NCBI GenBank assembly: GCA_003427395.1
Contig: BFEA01000059.1
Location: 1,135,616 to 1,160,234 of the forward strand
DNA from: Chara braunii
Lineage: Eukaryota > Streptophyta > Charophyceae > Charales > Characeae
Direction of reading: 5' to 3'
DNA: 24,619 bases
The stretch's first letter is position 1, and every line of letters begins with the position of its first letter. Below, one piece after another: positions 1 through 9,291 of this stretch. The translations under genes were made by a program, and so were the position numbers. Below the pieces are notes generated by a model. That model did no database searches and had not been told where the DNA came from. It worked only from the letters and a program-made list of their open reading frames with translations.

Positions 1-43
<43 letters not shown>
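1..43. repeat. (TA)n microsatellite
   Basis: Perfect alternating TA over the first 42 or so bases. It continues off the left edge of the window, so its full length is unknown. Confidence 0.97.
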
Positions 44-46
<3 letters not shown>

Positions 47-1036
47 GTATTTTTAGGGGTAAAAATAAAATATTAAAAAATATGGCCGCGGACTGGGCTT
101 CATTGGTCGCGACCGCGGCCGACTTTTTCGGTCGCAGCGGCCGAAATGCCGGCGGCCTAGGCCGGGGGTGTCACGTAGCGGCACGCCACTTGTGGACTTT
201 TGTATTTTCTTCTTTTTTTAAATGTGTTGTATGCATGTCACTGCATGGGTTTTTGCAGACAGTTTTTTTTTTTTTTTTACTAACACTGTCTTTCCAAGTT
301 GTAGTCTCATTTGGGAAAATGATGCATGCCGCATTTTTCGGGGGTCCGACGCAGGGTCCACCTCCAGCTTCCGGAAATAAGGGAAAAATAAAAAATTAGT
401 AATAATTTAGTTTTTGGAGTCAGTTGGAATTCTGAACGCCTTCCTTTCTAAAAAAAGTGATGCCAAATTTTCTACTGAAACCAAAGAGTTATTTTATTTT
501 CAGATAGTTTTTTTGTCTTGATTTTTCTTTTTAGATTTCATCTAATAAATATTATTCGAGCACTTTTCTAAAGAAAGTGTTGCCGAAATTTTAGTGATTT
601 CCATGTCGTTACCGGACGTTACTGCGAAATAATTTAGAGTGCGATATGGAGTTGAACTCCGTTACCTCGACATGCGATGTCTGCCTTGATTTTGTGACGT
701 AGGTCACCGTTACCTGCGAGCGGTCTCAGAGATCTTAAGTTTCATCAGCTTCTGCTATCGAATTGATAGCAGGTCGATTTGCAACTCAACTTCTACCCAC
801 CGTGATGGGTGCTGCAAGGGCTGAATGACTTATCCTTCAGCCGTTCAATATTATGAAGGAGAGTCCCTTCACAAAATTTCGCTTTCGCCCCTTGAGTGTC
901 GTATGCAACCCTGAAAGAGGTTGCGGGGTTGTGGGTAACACATGAAGCGTCGCCATGATAACCGATCATGTGAGCACCCATGGTTGAGCATTATAGTCCC
1001 CTTAGCGATTGCATTCTTTTTATGCAACTTCGCGTG
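44..1036. other. Unassigned AT-rich DNA with a diverged direct repeat
   Basis: No gene is recognised here. A short GC-rich island (about 82-190) carries two similar copies of a ggtcgc/gcggccga motif. Two imperfect direct copies, each about 38 bp, sit at about 445-482 and 563-602 and share ctttctaaa.aaagtg and aaatttt. The 640-1020 block has balanced composition and no recognisable reading frame. The short open frames are stop-free by chance and show no protein family signature. Confidence 0.5.
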
Positions 1037-1558
1037 AAAAAAAAATTCCCACAAGAAATTAAAGTTGAAAAAACATTCCATAAAAAAAAAAAATCCTTCA
1101 TATTTATAAATTATAATTTCAATGTTCGTCCAATTCTAAAATTTCTATTTTTATTTGATAAGTTCCCGTCTAAATATGAGTTTTCGTTTCCAACTATATC
1201 TATTTGTTCAAGATGGAATAAAAGTTTGGACGAATTTATAAAATATTTTACTTGAACTTTCAGTGTACTGCAACAAATAGCTTCTAATTTATATTGGATT
1301 AACCTGTTCATGATTGAAAATCCTTTATTAGAATGACAGTTCAATTAAAATATTTAATGAACTCATCCAGACTTTCATTCCATCTCTAGCATGCAGTTCA
1401 AATAAGAAGGGATACCTCATTCTTGGAATTAAAGTTTTCAAGTAAGACGAAAAATTTTAAAATTGAAATTATATTTTTTAAGATGGAATGAAAATTTAAA
1501 ATTTAGAATGTATTTTTACTATAGAATGATTGTTGAATTCTAGGAATTTTTTCTGTTG
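1037..1558. mobile_element. AT-rich long-TIR MITE, copy 1
   Basis: This block of about 520 bp is matched along its whole length by the reverse complement of 3438-3959. The block is itself a diverged foldback: the arm near 1213-1262 (agatggaataaaagt...) is the inverse of the arm near 1335-1388 (...actttcattccatct). Its inner end reads ttttttctgttg followed by TA. The outer end (about 1023-1040) has drifted. There is no coding capacity, which fits a non-autonomous DNA transposon using a TA target. Tc1/mariner-like affiliation is inferred only from the TA. Confidence 0.75.
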
Positions 1559-1995
1559 TATAGCTTCTTCGAAGTTATGGGTCAGGACGTATGAAAAAGA
1601 GACTAGGCTTATTTGTTTGTTCGAGTTAGTTTTATTATTTTTGTTGCATGTCGCGTGGTTGAGTTAATATGTCCTCGTCGATCGACGTCGAATCGCACGT
1701 GGGAGATTAAGGGCTCGTGCGAGGGTTCACGTACGGGTCCGAGCTAAATGTGAACCGCACGTACCCCCTACGTTAGAACGTACGAAAAACACCCTCGGTT
1801 GCACCACCTCCTCGATTGCACGTAAGAACTTTCGCATGTGGTTCAGTAGCTCAGCGGGGATACGCCCACCCAAGGAATGGTGACAGCTCCCGCGGGTGGA
1901 GGTAGGTTGTACCTCGCGAGACCCTATCCTGTTGTAGGGACTCGACAGAGGTATAGCTGGCGCACTCGACCGAAACGCCTCCGCCTCTTTCCCTT
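1559..1995. other. Unassigned stretch, possible 5' leader of the chromovirus
   Basis: GC-richer DNA between the first AT-rich MITE and the gag-like region. It contains a tRNA-A-box-like string (tagctcagcgggga, about 1848-1861) but no matching B box, so it is not called a tRNA. It could be the decayed 5' LTR or leader of the downstream retroelement, but no copy of it is seen after the integrase. Confidence 0.3.
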
Positions 1996-3300
1996 TTGAG
2001 AAGCGACTTGCGAATCTGTCAATCTTGCATAACGTGGCCGAGAAGGTCCCCCAGCGGAGACCGTGCGCTCAACAACGATATGATCGACGCCTTAGATCGG
2101 GTCTTCCAGACCCGAAGGCCCGGGTCCTCCACACTGACAGATCTGAAGCGTCGCATCTGGGTGTTTCGGGACGCTCACCTTACCTGTGATGAAACATTTT
2201 TGTTAAGGGTCATTCTCACCAACCGGTTTCTTGTCAATCTTTCAACTGACTACTACGCATCAAGCTCTGGAGGTAGACCTTCGAGCTCACAGAGCAGGTC
2301 TGCAAGGCTGCTCACAAGTACCAAAGGATGTGGAGTTGCTTCTTTGACGCCCCACTACATCCTCTTCGTGATCCGCAGTTACCACCACGTCACGTGGAAC
2401 CACTCGGGGTCGTTCCTCTTTCGTCAGCTGCTTTTGCTGCCCAGCTCAGCCTGGAGCTCCATTCTCTCAGCGCTACAACTCTCTCGAGTACGGTGAGGAC
2501 GCCTCGGTCGAGCTTGACCCTATCCTTGGGGACGCCTCCGAGGACCTCAAGCGTCGGGATGTCATCTAATATCACTTGGATGACGAGACTGTCTCGATGA
2601 CCGACCTCTTGCAAATGGCTATGTCCACCATAGATCGTGCTTGCAGTCGGTATGCATTGGTTGGCGCCCCCACGTTCGTTGTTTCTTTGGTGGACCTCTC
2701 GTAGGGTTTCGTCTCTCCTCACGGAGCCCTATCCCCTGATGAGCGTGTTGTCCTTGAGGCCCGTCACGGTTGCCTTCATTGCCGCCAAGGTACCCCCCGC
2801 CCCTCGGTCAGTCCCGTCCAGCTAACCACGCTGCAATGTACCGCTGAGGCCTTGCACGTAGCCAGCTTCCCGACCACCGAGTCGAGATTTGTCCCTTTAA
2901 CTACCACCCAGAGGTTCCCGAGGATAAGACAAACACGGTTTCCTTTAACCTGCTGTCTGTCGAGGTATCGTCTCCCCCACAGCAAACCATCGCATTTAGT
3001 CATTCCCCTCCGAAACTTTTGACGGGCAGCGCTATTCACACAACTTTTTGTATTGCTCAGTTGGCGACTCACGAGGATGTTGTGTCTTCTCTCCTGGATT
3101 TGAGCATTCTTCAGGCTCATCATGAGCAACTCACGAGACACGTAAATGTCCTGTGTCGTCTCAACGCTCTGCTCTCACACCCTGATCGCACCCTCCCTAT
3201 CATTCATATTCGCCTAAGAAGGTGTACCGCGCTTTATGGAACTCCAGCTCGTAGGGAGATTTCGTTCACGCTCGCGTGGTTGAGGAAGCTCGTCTAACTA
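1996..3300 (+). pseudogene. gag: Probable gag remnant of the chromovirus
   Basis: A run of partly open plus-strand frames with frequent stops lies directly upstream of the protease/RT remnants, where gag is expected. The best family-like hint is at 2741-2790. There a frame reads an ER.VLEARHG stretch, then C-L-H-C (2771-2782), which resembles the first half of a CCHC zinc knuckle. The later His and Cys are not found, so the knuckle is broken or frameshifted. The N-terminal half (1996-2300) contains a hydrophobic/charged stretch but no diagnostic capsid motif. The call rests mainly on position relative to pol. It could also be unrelated sequence. Confidence 0.4.
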
Positions 3301-3437
3301 CCTCCTGGTTTTACTCTCTTATCTCTGTTACCCTCAGAGATAACAAGACGTAACCCTTCTTTTATCAGACGATCCCTGACCTCCACTTCTCTTTTTACCT
3401 TTCAACCATCGGATAGTACCTAAGCGTCTCACGACTA

Positions 3438-3959
3438 CAACATAAAAAATTTTCCAGAATTAAATAATCGTTCCTTAGTAAAATTACATTCTAAATTTTA
3501 AATTTTCATTCAATCTTAAAAAATGTCATTCCAATTATAAAATTTTCTGTCTTACTTGAAAATTTTCTTCCAAGAATGGGGTATCCCTTCTTATTTGAAT
3601 TGGATGCTAGAGATGGAGTGAAAATCTGGATGAGTTCATGAAATATTTTAATTGGACTGTCATTCTAAGTAAGGATTTTCAATCATAAATAAGTTAATCC
3701 AATCTAATTTAGAAGATATTTGTTGTAGTAGAATGAAAGTTTAATTAAAACATTTAATAAACTCGTCCAGACTTTCATTCCATCTTGAACAAATAGATGT
3801 AGTTGGAAGGGAAAACTCATATTTAAACAATAACTTATCAAATAAAACTGAGAATTTTAGAATTGGAGGAACATAGGAATGACAATTTATAAATATGAGG
3901 GATTTTTTTTTTATGGAATGTTTTTTCAACTTTCATTTTTCGTGGGAATTTTTCTATTG
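3438..3959. mobile_element. AT-rich long-TIR MITE, copy 2, inserted between gag and protease
   Basis: This 522-bp block begins caacataaaaaattttcc and ends gtgggaatttttctattg. The termini are inverted repeats of each other (caata/gaaaaattcc). It is bordered by TA on both sides (3436-3437 and 3960-3961), the expected two-base target duplication. It matches the reverse complement of 1037-1558 throughout. It carries no protein. It splits the chromovirus between gag-like and protease-like sequence, so it arrived after the retroelement. Confidence 0.82.
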
Positions 3960-3961
3960 TA

Positions 3962-4380
3962 CCATTCCTTCGCATACTTCGATGTATTGGAGACAAGGTA
4001 CAAGTTTATCCTTGACACTCCTTGGTCTCGCAAGTTTTGTGGCACATAGGCCGAATGGGCGACCGAGACACTTGTTCTCAAAACGAAGAGTGTCAGTGGT
4101 CAGTCCTATCGAGTCCCCTTCATTGGCACCACGAGCAATACCCCTCGCGACGTACCTCTCCAAGACCCTCAGCCTTCCGGTCCACCCGGACATTGCCTTT
4201 ACCATCCCCCACCAATTCGCCGACTTCCTACGTGAGGAGGACGTCACTCTCTATTCCGTGAACGTCATGGGTCTTCTTAGTTATGACCCCTTTGTCCAGA
4301 AGTTGATCTCATCACCTTGGAGCCCTACCCCCCTGACCCTTCCTCCATTTTCACGGCTCCCATCTCCACATCCACCCCTC
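3962..4380 (+). pseudogene. Retropepsin-like protease and linker remnant
   Basis: One frame reads a hydrophobic run then L-D-T-P-W-S-R-K-F around 4008-4037. The D-T at 4014-4019 sits where the D-[ST]-G active-site triad of Ty3/gypsy retropepsins would be, with Gly replaced by Pro. Downstream frames up to about 4330 are open in pieces and resemble the acidic/proline linker that precedes RT (REEDVTLYSV at 4228-4257). The call depends on order (between gag and RT) and this weak motif. An intact flap region was not found. Confidence 0.35.
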
Positions 4381-4383
4381 AGT

Positions 4384-4755
4384 CTATGGATGCCCCCCCC
4401 GTCTACTGGCGAGTCCACACAGCCATCTCGTACGGTTCATGAGTGACTTAGAGTCCGTCGTTCGTGACCTGATTCGAGAGTACCGCGACGTTTTTCCCCC
4501 GTATTTCTCATGCAGTGGATCTCTCTGATGCAGGATGTTGAGCATTTTATTCATCTCGTGTCTAACTATCTGCGGATGCCCCCCCCATCCACTGGCGAGT
4601 CCACACAGACATCTCGTACGGTTCATGACCGACTTAGAGTCCGTTGTTCGTGACCTGATTCGAGAGTACCGCGGCGTTTTTCCCCCGTATTTTTCATGCA
4701 GTGGATCTCTCTGATGCAGGACGTTGAGCATTTTATTCATCTCGTATCTGACTAT
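4384..4755 (+). repeat. 186-bp in-frame tandem duplication at the start of RT
   Basis: Two near-identical units, 4384-4569 and 4570-4755, each run from ggatgcccccc to ttcatctcgt.tctgactatc. Most differences are single substitutions. The unit is 62 codons and spans the RT N-terminal stretch (…DLIREYR.VFPP…, …VEHFIHLVS…). The second unit joins the rest of RT directly. The high identity indicates a local duplication much younger than the decay of the element. Confidence 0.9.
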
Positions 4756-5588
4756 CATGTTCATCATCATGCATCCTACCGACTCTCAATTCCAGAGGCG
4801 ACGAAACTCGAGTGTCAGCTTAAGGAGTTTCTTCGAATTTGTTTCATTAAACCCAGTAACACCCTTGGGGGTGCAGCCGTCCTCTTTGCTCGCAAAGCGG
4901 ACGAAACTCTCTGCCTCTGCCTTAACTACCACGGTCTTAATCATTACACAGTTAAGAAAAGTTATCCTATACCATGCGTGGATGACCCGTTTGGTAGACA
5001 ACCGCTTCTTTATGAAGATGGATGTTCGTAGCAGTTACCATGAGATCTGCGTTACTGTAAAGGACCAGCTGAAGGCCGCCTTCCGATCGCGCTTCGACCA
5101 CTACAAGTTTACAGTGATGTCATTCGGCCTCACCGATGCACTCGCTACCTTTCAGACGACGATGAAATATATTTTCAAAGACATCCTTTAAGAGTACGTT
5201 TTCGTGTATCTAAACGATGTTTTGGTCTACAGTTGTACCTCAGACACCTTCTTGATGTCCTACAACGCTTACTCAAGCATGACTCCTATGCCAAACTCAG
5301 TAAGTGTCGCTTTGCCAAACGCAAAATAAACTTCTTAGGACACCATATGTCTGACCAAGGTTTCCACATGAACGACGCGAATATCACTGCTATCAAGGAG
5401 TGACCCGTCCCAACATTTGTCAAGCAACTTCGCAGTTTTCTAGGCATCACTAGTTACTATAATAATTTCATTTGAGGATACGCTAGATATTCCTACGTCC
5501 TTACTTCCACCCTCCTTCGAAAGAACCCGCTATGGTTTTGGACACCCCTCTGCGATGATTTTTTTTGCGCCCTTAAGAAGACGGAACT
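4384..5588 (+). pseudogene. pol: Ty3/gypsy reverse transcriptase remnant
   Basis: In life it copies the retroelement RNA into DNA in the cytoplasmic particle. Recognisable in order are the fingers region (RLSIPEATKLECQLKEFLR, about 4777-4833), a GAAVLFARKAD strand, LNYHGLNHYTVKKSYPIPC (4921-4977) and F.MKMDVRSSYHEI after a frameshift near 5000. The FRSRFDHYKFTVMSFGLTDA block follows (5081-5140), with Y-L-N-D at 5207-5218, and then F-L-G-H-H and SFLGITSYYNNFI up to 5475. Stops occur at 5189, 5401 and 5473, and frame changes near 5000 and 5240. The YxDD box reads YLND, so the first catalytic Asp is lost. It is cut off from RNase H by the foldback element at 5589. Confidence 0.93.
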
Positions 5589-5893
5589 ACCATTTCATCA
5601 AAATAGATATCTTTTATTTTTTGAACGAAATTGAAATCGAGTTTTTTTTTCGAAAACTCGTCAAAATTTGTTGTTCTTAAGGGTCCGGTGTTTGTAAAAC
5701 GCTGGACCCCCTGGATGTACATGGACCTAGCTTGAGACCAGGTACCTCCAGGTAGTCCTGCCTGGAGGTGCCTGGTCTCAAGCTAGGTCCATGTACAACC
5801 AAGGGGTCCAACAATTTTTGACGAGTTTTCATAAAAAAAACTCGGTTTCAATTTCGTTCAAAAAATAAAAAATGTCTATTTTTACGAAATGGT
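5589..5893. mobile_element. 305-bp foldback MITE between RT and RNase H
   Basis: The element is an almost complete inverted repeat. The left arm begins accatttcatcaaaatag and the right arm ends ctatttttacgaaatggt, with arms matching for about 85 bp. An inner palindrome (about 5723-5801) carries ggacctagcttgagaccagg and its complement around a short loop. It has no coding potential. Joining the flanks restores continuity of the pol frame (…ALKKTEL | …ALVLHLPDF…), so this is a clean insertion. An exact target duplication is not obvious. Confidence 0.9.
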
Positions 5894-6460
5894 CGTTACG
5901 GTGGCTTGTGCGCTGGTTCTTCACCTCCCCGATTTTAATCGTCCTTTTATAGTCACCATCGATGCGTCCGATTTTGTGGTAAAAGTTGTACTTTCTCAGG
6001 TGTTTCTCACTCCTAATTCACTTTATTCCTATGTTCCCCACTTCCTACATCTTATAATCACCACTGACACTGCTTCTCGACTGATGCCTATCCTTCCACC
6101 ATTTCCCTCCACTGACAGTCCTCCCGTCACTTACTCCCCGACCATCGTGGATGACGGAATTGTTGAGGCTCGTGCTGAAAATTGTCGGATCACCTTCTAC
6201 TCCCGTTAGTTACTGCCTAGCGAGAAAAATCTCACTCCCGATGAACATGAGGTTCTCGGAGTCGATTGGGCATTGGCGTCATTGCCTACACGGGCCACCC
6301 TTCAAAGTGCGCACGGACAACTCAGTTGTCTAGGCTTTCCTCGCGAAACCTAAGCTTTATCCTCGCCAGACACGCTGGGGGCGTAATTTATCCGAGTTTA
6401 GTTTCACTGCTTAGGCTATCAAGGGTGAAACGAACTGCATCGCTGATGGCTTGTCCTAAC
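5894..6460 (+). pseudogene. pol: RNase H remnant of the chromovirus
   Basis: Degrades RNA in RNA:DNA hybrids during reverse transcription. After LHLPDFNRPFIVTIDASDFV (5922-5981; the Asp of DASDF is the first acidic site) a serine/proline-rich linker runs to about 6170. RITFYSR, a stop, then EKNLTPDEHEVLGVDWAL (6223-6276) follow, giving the acidic Glu site. FKVRTDNSVV (6302-6331) in another frame gives the third site, and CIADGLS near 6440 gives the last Asp. At least two frame changes and several stops are present. The acidic residues look preserved in their separate frames, unlike those in RT and integrase. Confidence 0.88.
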
Positions 6461-8545
6461 GTCCTGATCACAATCAGAAACCTGTCCATCTTACTGTCAT
6501 CTCGAGCACCACCGTTGATCAGTCAGTGATTGACGCATATCGCACTCATTACCGTCACTCTTTAGATTATCAAGACATCCACTCGATATTGTGGAGTGGC
6601 AAAACCGTTCCTTCGTACTCCCTCGGTGAGAAGACTCTCGTATACTTGCATGGTAGATCTGGTCAACTAGAACCACATATTTGTATTCCCTCCACTGGAC
6701 AACTCCGTGTCCAGGACGTAGTAGAGTTCCATGACCAAGCAGTTGTCGGTCATATAGGCTTCCACAAAACGTTGGTCCGTGTTTGCCGCCTATACGTCTG
6801 GCCGAAGTCAAAGGACTTCGTCACAACTTACGTCTAGGAGTGTCCTACCTGTAAGGAGGTGAACAGTGCGAACGACCTTTCGTAAGAGTTACTTCAACCT
6901 CTATCCATACCTGAGGGTCGTTGACAATTTATGTCGATAGATTTTGTTGGTCCCTTCCATTTTATCACTGAGCGTCACATTGTGCTATCTTGGTCGTTGT
7001 TGATCGCTTCACGAAGTGTACGTTTCGTCCCGTGCCACTATCGTATTAGCGCTCGTGAGATCGCTGACATCGTTTTCGATCGAGTCTTGAGAGATCACGG
7101 TTTATCTCAGAGCATCATCTCCGATTGTGACCCGCACTTTACCAGCACATTTTGGTGATGCGTACACGAGGTGTACGGATCCCAACTCTGCTTCAGAGGT
7201 GGGCATTTTTTTTTCCCCTCACCCTCAACCCAACCCGCCCAAAAAAAAAATTTCCCCCATCCACCCGAACCAATAATTTTATTTTTTACTTTTAGACAAC
7301 CCCACCCACCCAAAATATTTTCTGAAATTTCAGGCCCACGCCCGATCCGCCTGTGACCCCAAAAAAACCCTCGCCTACACCCGCCCGCACCCGTAAGAAT
7401 ATCATCACCCCCCCGCGTCCAATACCTAAATTTTCTTCACCCGCACCCACCCGCCTCAGCCCGCGCCTGCCCATACCAGTCCCTTACACCATCACGTTTT
7501 CATTTGCAACATAGCATTGCAACAAATATATATAAAATTCTATTATTAAAACAACGGCAACATCAGCAATGCGACTCGAACTTCTCAAAGGAAAATATTT
7601 CAAGATTTGTTTTTTTGGCCGAGGGGCAGCTGCACTGCTTTCGCATCGGCGTTACTTCATCAGGGGACCTGGTCAACTGAATCAGACACTATACAACCTC
7701 ACGCACGACGTACTACACAAGGAGGGGAAGGGGGGAGATTGCATAATTTTCGGGTCATCCTGGGTCTATGGATCGGGTGACCCAGGACAAGCCATCACCC
7801 GCCTGCCACCCACCCAACGGGTGACCCAGGTCAAATCTTCACCCGGCCGTCACCCAGAAAGGCATACTGGCTATGCCCGCCCATAACCCACCCAGGGCAG
7901 CTCATGTAGACCTAAATCCGACCCATCACCCTGTGGGTCGGGTGGGTGCAGGTGGGCGTGGCTCTGGGCGCATGGTGCCCAACTCTGCTCTACTTCTCGT
8001 AGTCTTACTACCCTAAGACGGATGGTCAGACTAAGGTCACCAATAAAACTCTTAGTAATATCCTCCAAAAGTTTATTAGGGATGACCAGCAGTGAAACTT
8101 ACACTTAACCAATGTGGAGATTGCATACAATTACGTTGTTTTGCCAGTCATGGGTATGTCGTAATTTATTGCAACCTCGACTACCACCCTCGGGTACCCA
8201 CGAATTTCTTATGGCTGTCGCCATTGCACCCAGACACTCGTTGTTCTGCCCTTGACGCCTAGATCGCTCACATGGCGGCGACTATGAGGCACGCACACGA
8301 AAGTCTAGTTGACTCCCAGACTCGCTTGGCCGCACAAGCGAACCGATCATAAATGAATCATCCATTCAAAGTCAATGACGATGTGCTCGTTGACGCACGA
8401 CACTTGCTGCTCGAAACGGATATGCTTCGTAAGTTCATTCGTCACTTTTAAGGTTCATACCATATTTTTTAGGTCCTTGGTTCGGATATTGTTGCTAGCC
8501 CTACCAAATTTCGTGTAAAGCTACTAATTACCTTCGATAAGTTCG
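6461..8545 (+). pseudogene. pol: Chromovirus integrase remnant, interrupted by a hAT element
   Basis: Integrase joins element cDNA to host chromosomes. The N-terminal HHCC zinc finger is visible: His residues in VEFHDQAVVGHIGFHKT (6724-6774) and C-P-T-C at 6842-6853. The DDE core starts MSIDFVGPF (first Asp 6940-6942), with the second Asp in IISDCDP (about 7123). Deleting the hAT element (7194-7987) and one target copy leaves the frame running on into YYPKTDGQTKVTN. Exactly 35 residues after the second Asp, the expected Glu is Lys (aag, 8033-8035). In-frame stops flank the site. The C-terminal GPY-type module (KFIRHF, then GSDIVASPTKFRVKL) lies at about 8428-8525. Confidence 0.92.
7194..7987. 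mobile_element. Non-autonomous hAT element (794 bp) in the integrase
   Basis: The termini are cagaggtgggca at 7194-7205 and tgcccaactctg at 7976-7987, 12-bp inverted repeats with one mismatch and a hAT-type sequence. The flanking 8-mers ctctgctt (7186-7193) and ctctactt (7988-7995) form an 8-bp target duplication with one difference. Both are hallmarks of hAT transposition. The interior has no transposase. It is packed with ACCC/GGGT motifs on both strands, for example gggtgacccagg repeated near 7777 and 7820. These may be subterminal transposase-binding repeats. Removing it restores the integrase frame. Confidence 0.93.
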
Positions 8546-8553
8546 CGTACACA

Positions 8554-8790
8554 ATGTATACCATATCTCCTTGTTGCGTCCTTACTATCACATATCATCC
8601 AAGCGCTTCGCTGTGCGCCCTTATGAGCGTCCTCCATCTATCATGGCGGACGATTACGAGGAGTCAGTCATTTCTGACATCGTATATCGTGGAGTTACCG
8701 ATGATATCCCTCCACGCATCGAGTACCTGGTGCGTTGGAAGGACCATCTTGATGAGGAGGTTACTTGGAGCAACCCAGAATGTTGGTGTG
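8554..8790 (+). pseudogene. Integrase C-terminus with chromodomain
   Basis: Frame 8571-8790 reads LRPYYHISSKRFAVRPYE, the conserved post-integrase linker. A chromodomain follows: EESVISDIVYRGVTD, then IEYLVRWKDHLDEEVTW (8719-8769). The Tyr and two Trp of the aromatic cage region (YLVRWK and VTW) are kept. In chromoviruses this module recognises methylated histone H3 tails and guides integration into heterochromatin. This stretch is about 75 residues without a stop, the best preserved part of the element. Downstream (8791-8990) the frame drifts, and a short direct repeat acttgtttatctcct occurs twice at 8946-8982. Confidence 0.88.
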
Positions 8791-8990
8791 TGCATATGAT
8801 CATGTTTGTCGTGCTGAGAGATCTGCTCCTACTCAGTCGACTGACCTTCTTCCTCCTCTTCCGACTGAGGAGATTGCTGAGAACGAGTCCGCTCCCTCTG
8901 AGGTCGTTCTTCAGCAGCAGACGGACGTCTCTGCTCGTCCACATAACTTGTTTATCTCCTAAAAAAACTTGTTTATCTCCTCACCACTTC

Positions 8991-9190
8991 AAGTGGTCCT
9001 GAAAAAATACTTTTCTATTATTTTTTTGCGGTTAATTTACTTCACATAAAATTTTGTTTATGCAGGAGACCTGAAAAATATACTATTAGAATCTTAAAAA
9101 AAATTCGTTTAAACCAAACAGTTATTTTTATTAGGTTTTCATAAGTCCTATGTTGACTCTGCTTCAACATCGACTCGACGCCTACTTCAT
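8991..9190. other. Unassigned AT-rich spacer
   Basis: Poly(A)/poly(T)-rich DNA following the chromodomain. No polypurine tract or LTR boundary can be identified with confidence. Confidence 0.4.
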
Positions 9191-9291
9191 CGACTACCTC
9201 GACGACTTCAACTACCTTCACGACTTTAACTACCTTTTCGACTTCAGCTACCTTATCGACTTCAACTACTCTAGCAACTTCAACTATTTTG
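9191..9291. repeat. 18-bp minisatellite, about five units
   Basis: Units of the form gacttcaactacctt.nc follow one another with an 18-bp period (starting near 9207, 9225, 9243, 9261 and 9279), with a few substitutions each. The period is a multiple of three, so every frame stays open through it. This explains the spurious hexapeptide-repeat frame (D-F-N-Y-L-x) and its antisense Val/Glu-rich frame. Confidence 0.88.

Larger units (their letters stand above)
1996..8990 (+). mobile_element. Degenerate Ty3/gypsy chromovirus, nested with three DNA transposons
   Basis: On the plus strand, pieces occur in the order gag-like, protease-like, reverse transcriptase, RNase H, integrase (zinc finger, DDE core, GPY-type C-terminus) and chromodomain. 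This is the order of plant-type chromoviruses. Every domain is broken by stops or frameshifts, and two catalytic acidic residues are replaced (YLND in RT, Glu to Lys in integrase), so the copy is dead. It is interrupted at 3438-3959, 5589-5893 and 7194-7987 by unrelated DNA transposons. No LTR pair could be matched, so the outer limits are those of the recognisable internal region. The 5' end is the least certain. Confidence 0.88.

Noticed and set aside
640-700. T-arm-like string on the minus strand (gagttcaactcc)
   Set aside because: T-loop-like bases exist, but the stem pairing overlaps the loop, and no A box lies at the right distance.
1845-1920. Possible tRNA gene (tagctcagcgggga)
   Set aside because: Only an A-box-like string. 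No B box, no cloverleaf pairing, no acceptor stem.
2710-2760. Hammerhead-like CTGATGA at about 2737
   Set aside because: No pairing stem II and no GAAA at the expected distance.
1037-3959. A single 2.9-kb transposon with 520-bp terminal inverted repeats
   Set aside because: Each 520-bp end is itself a foldback with its own inverted termini and TA border. The right copy splits the gag-like and protease-like parts of a retroelement, so two independent insertions are the simpler reading.
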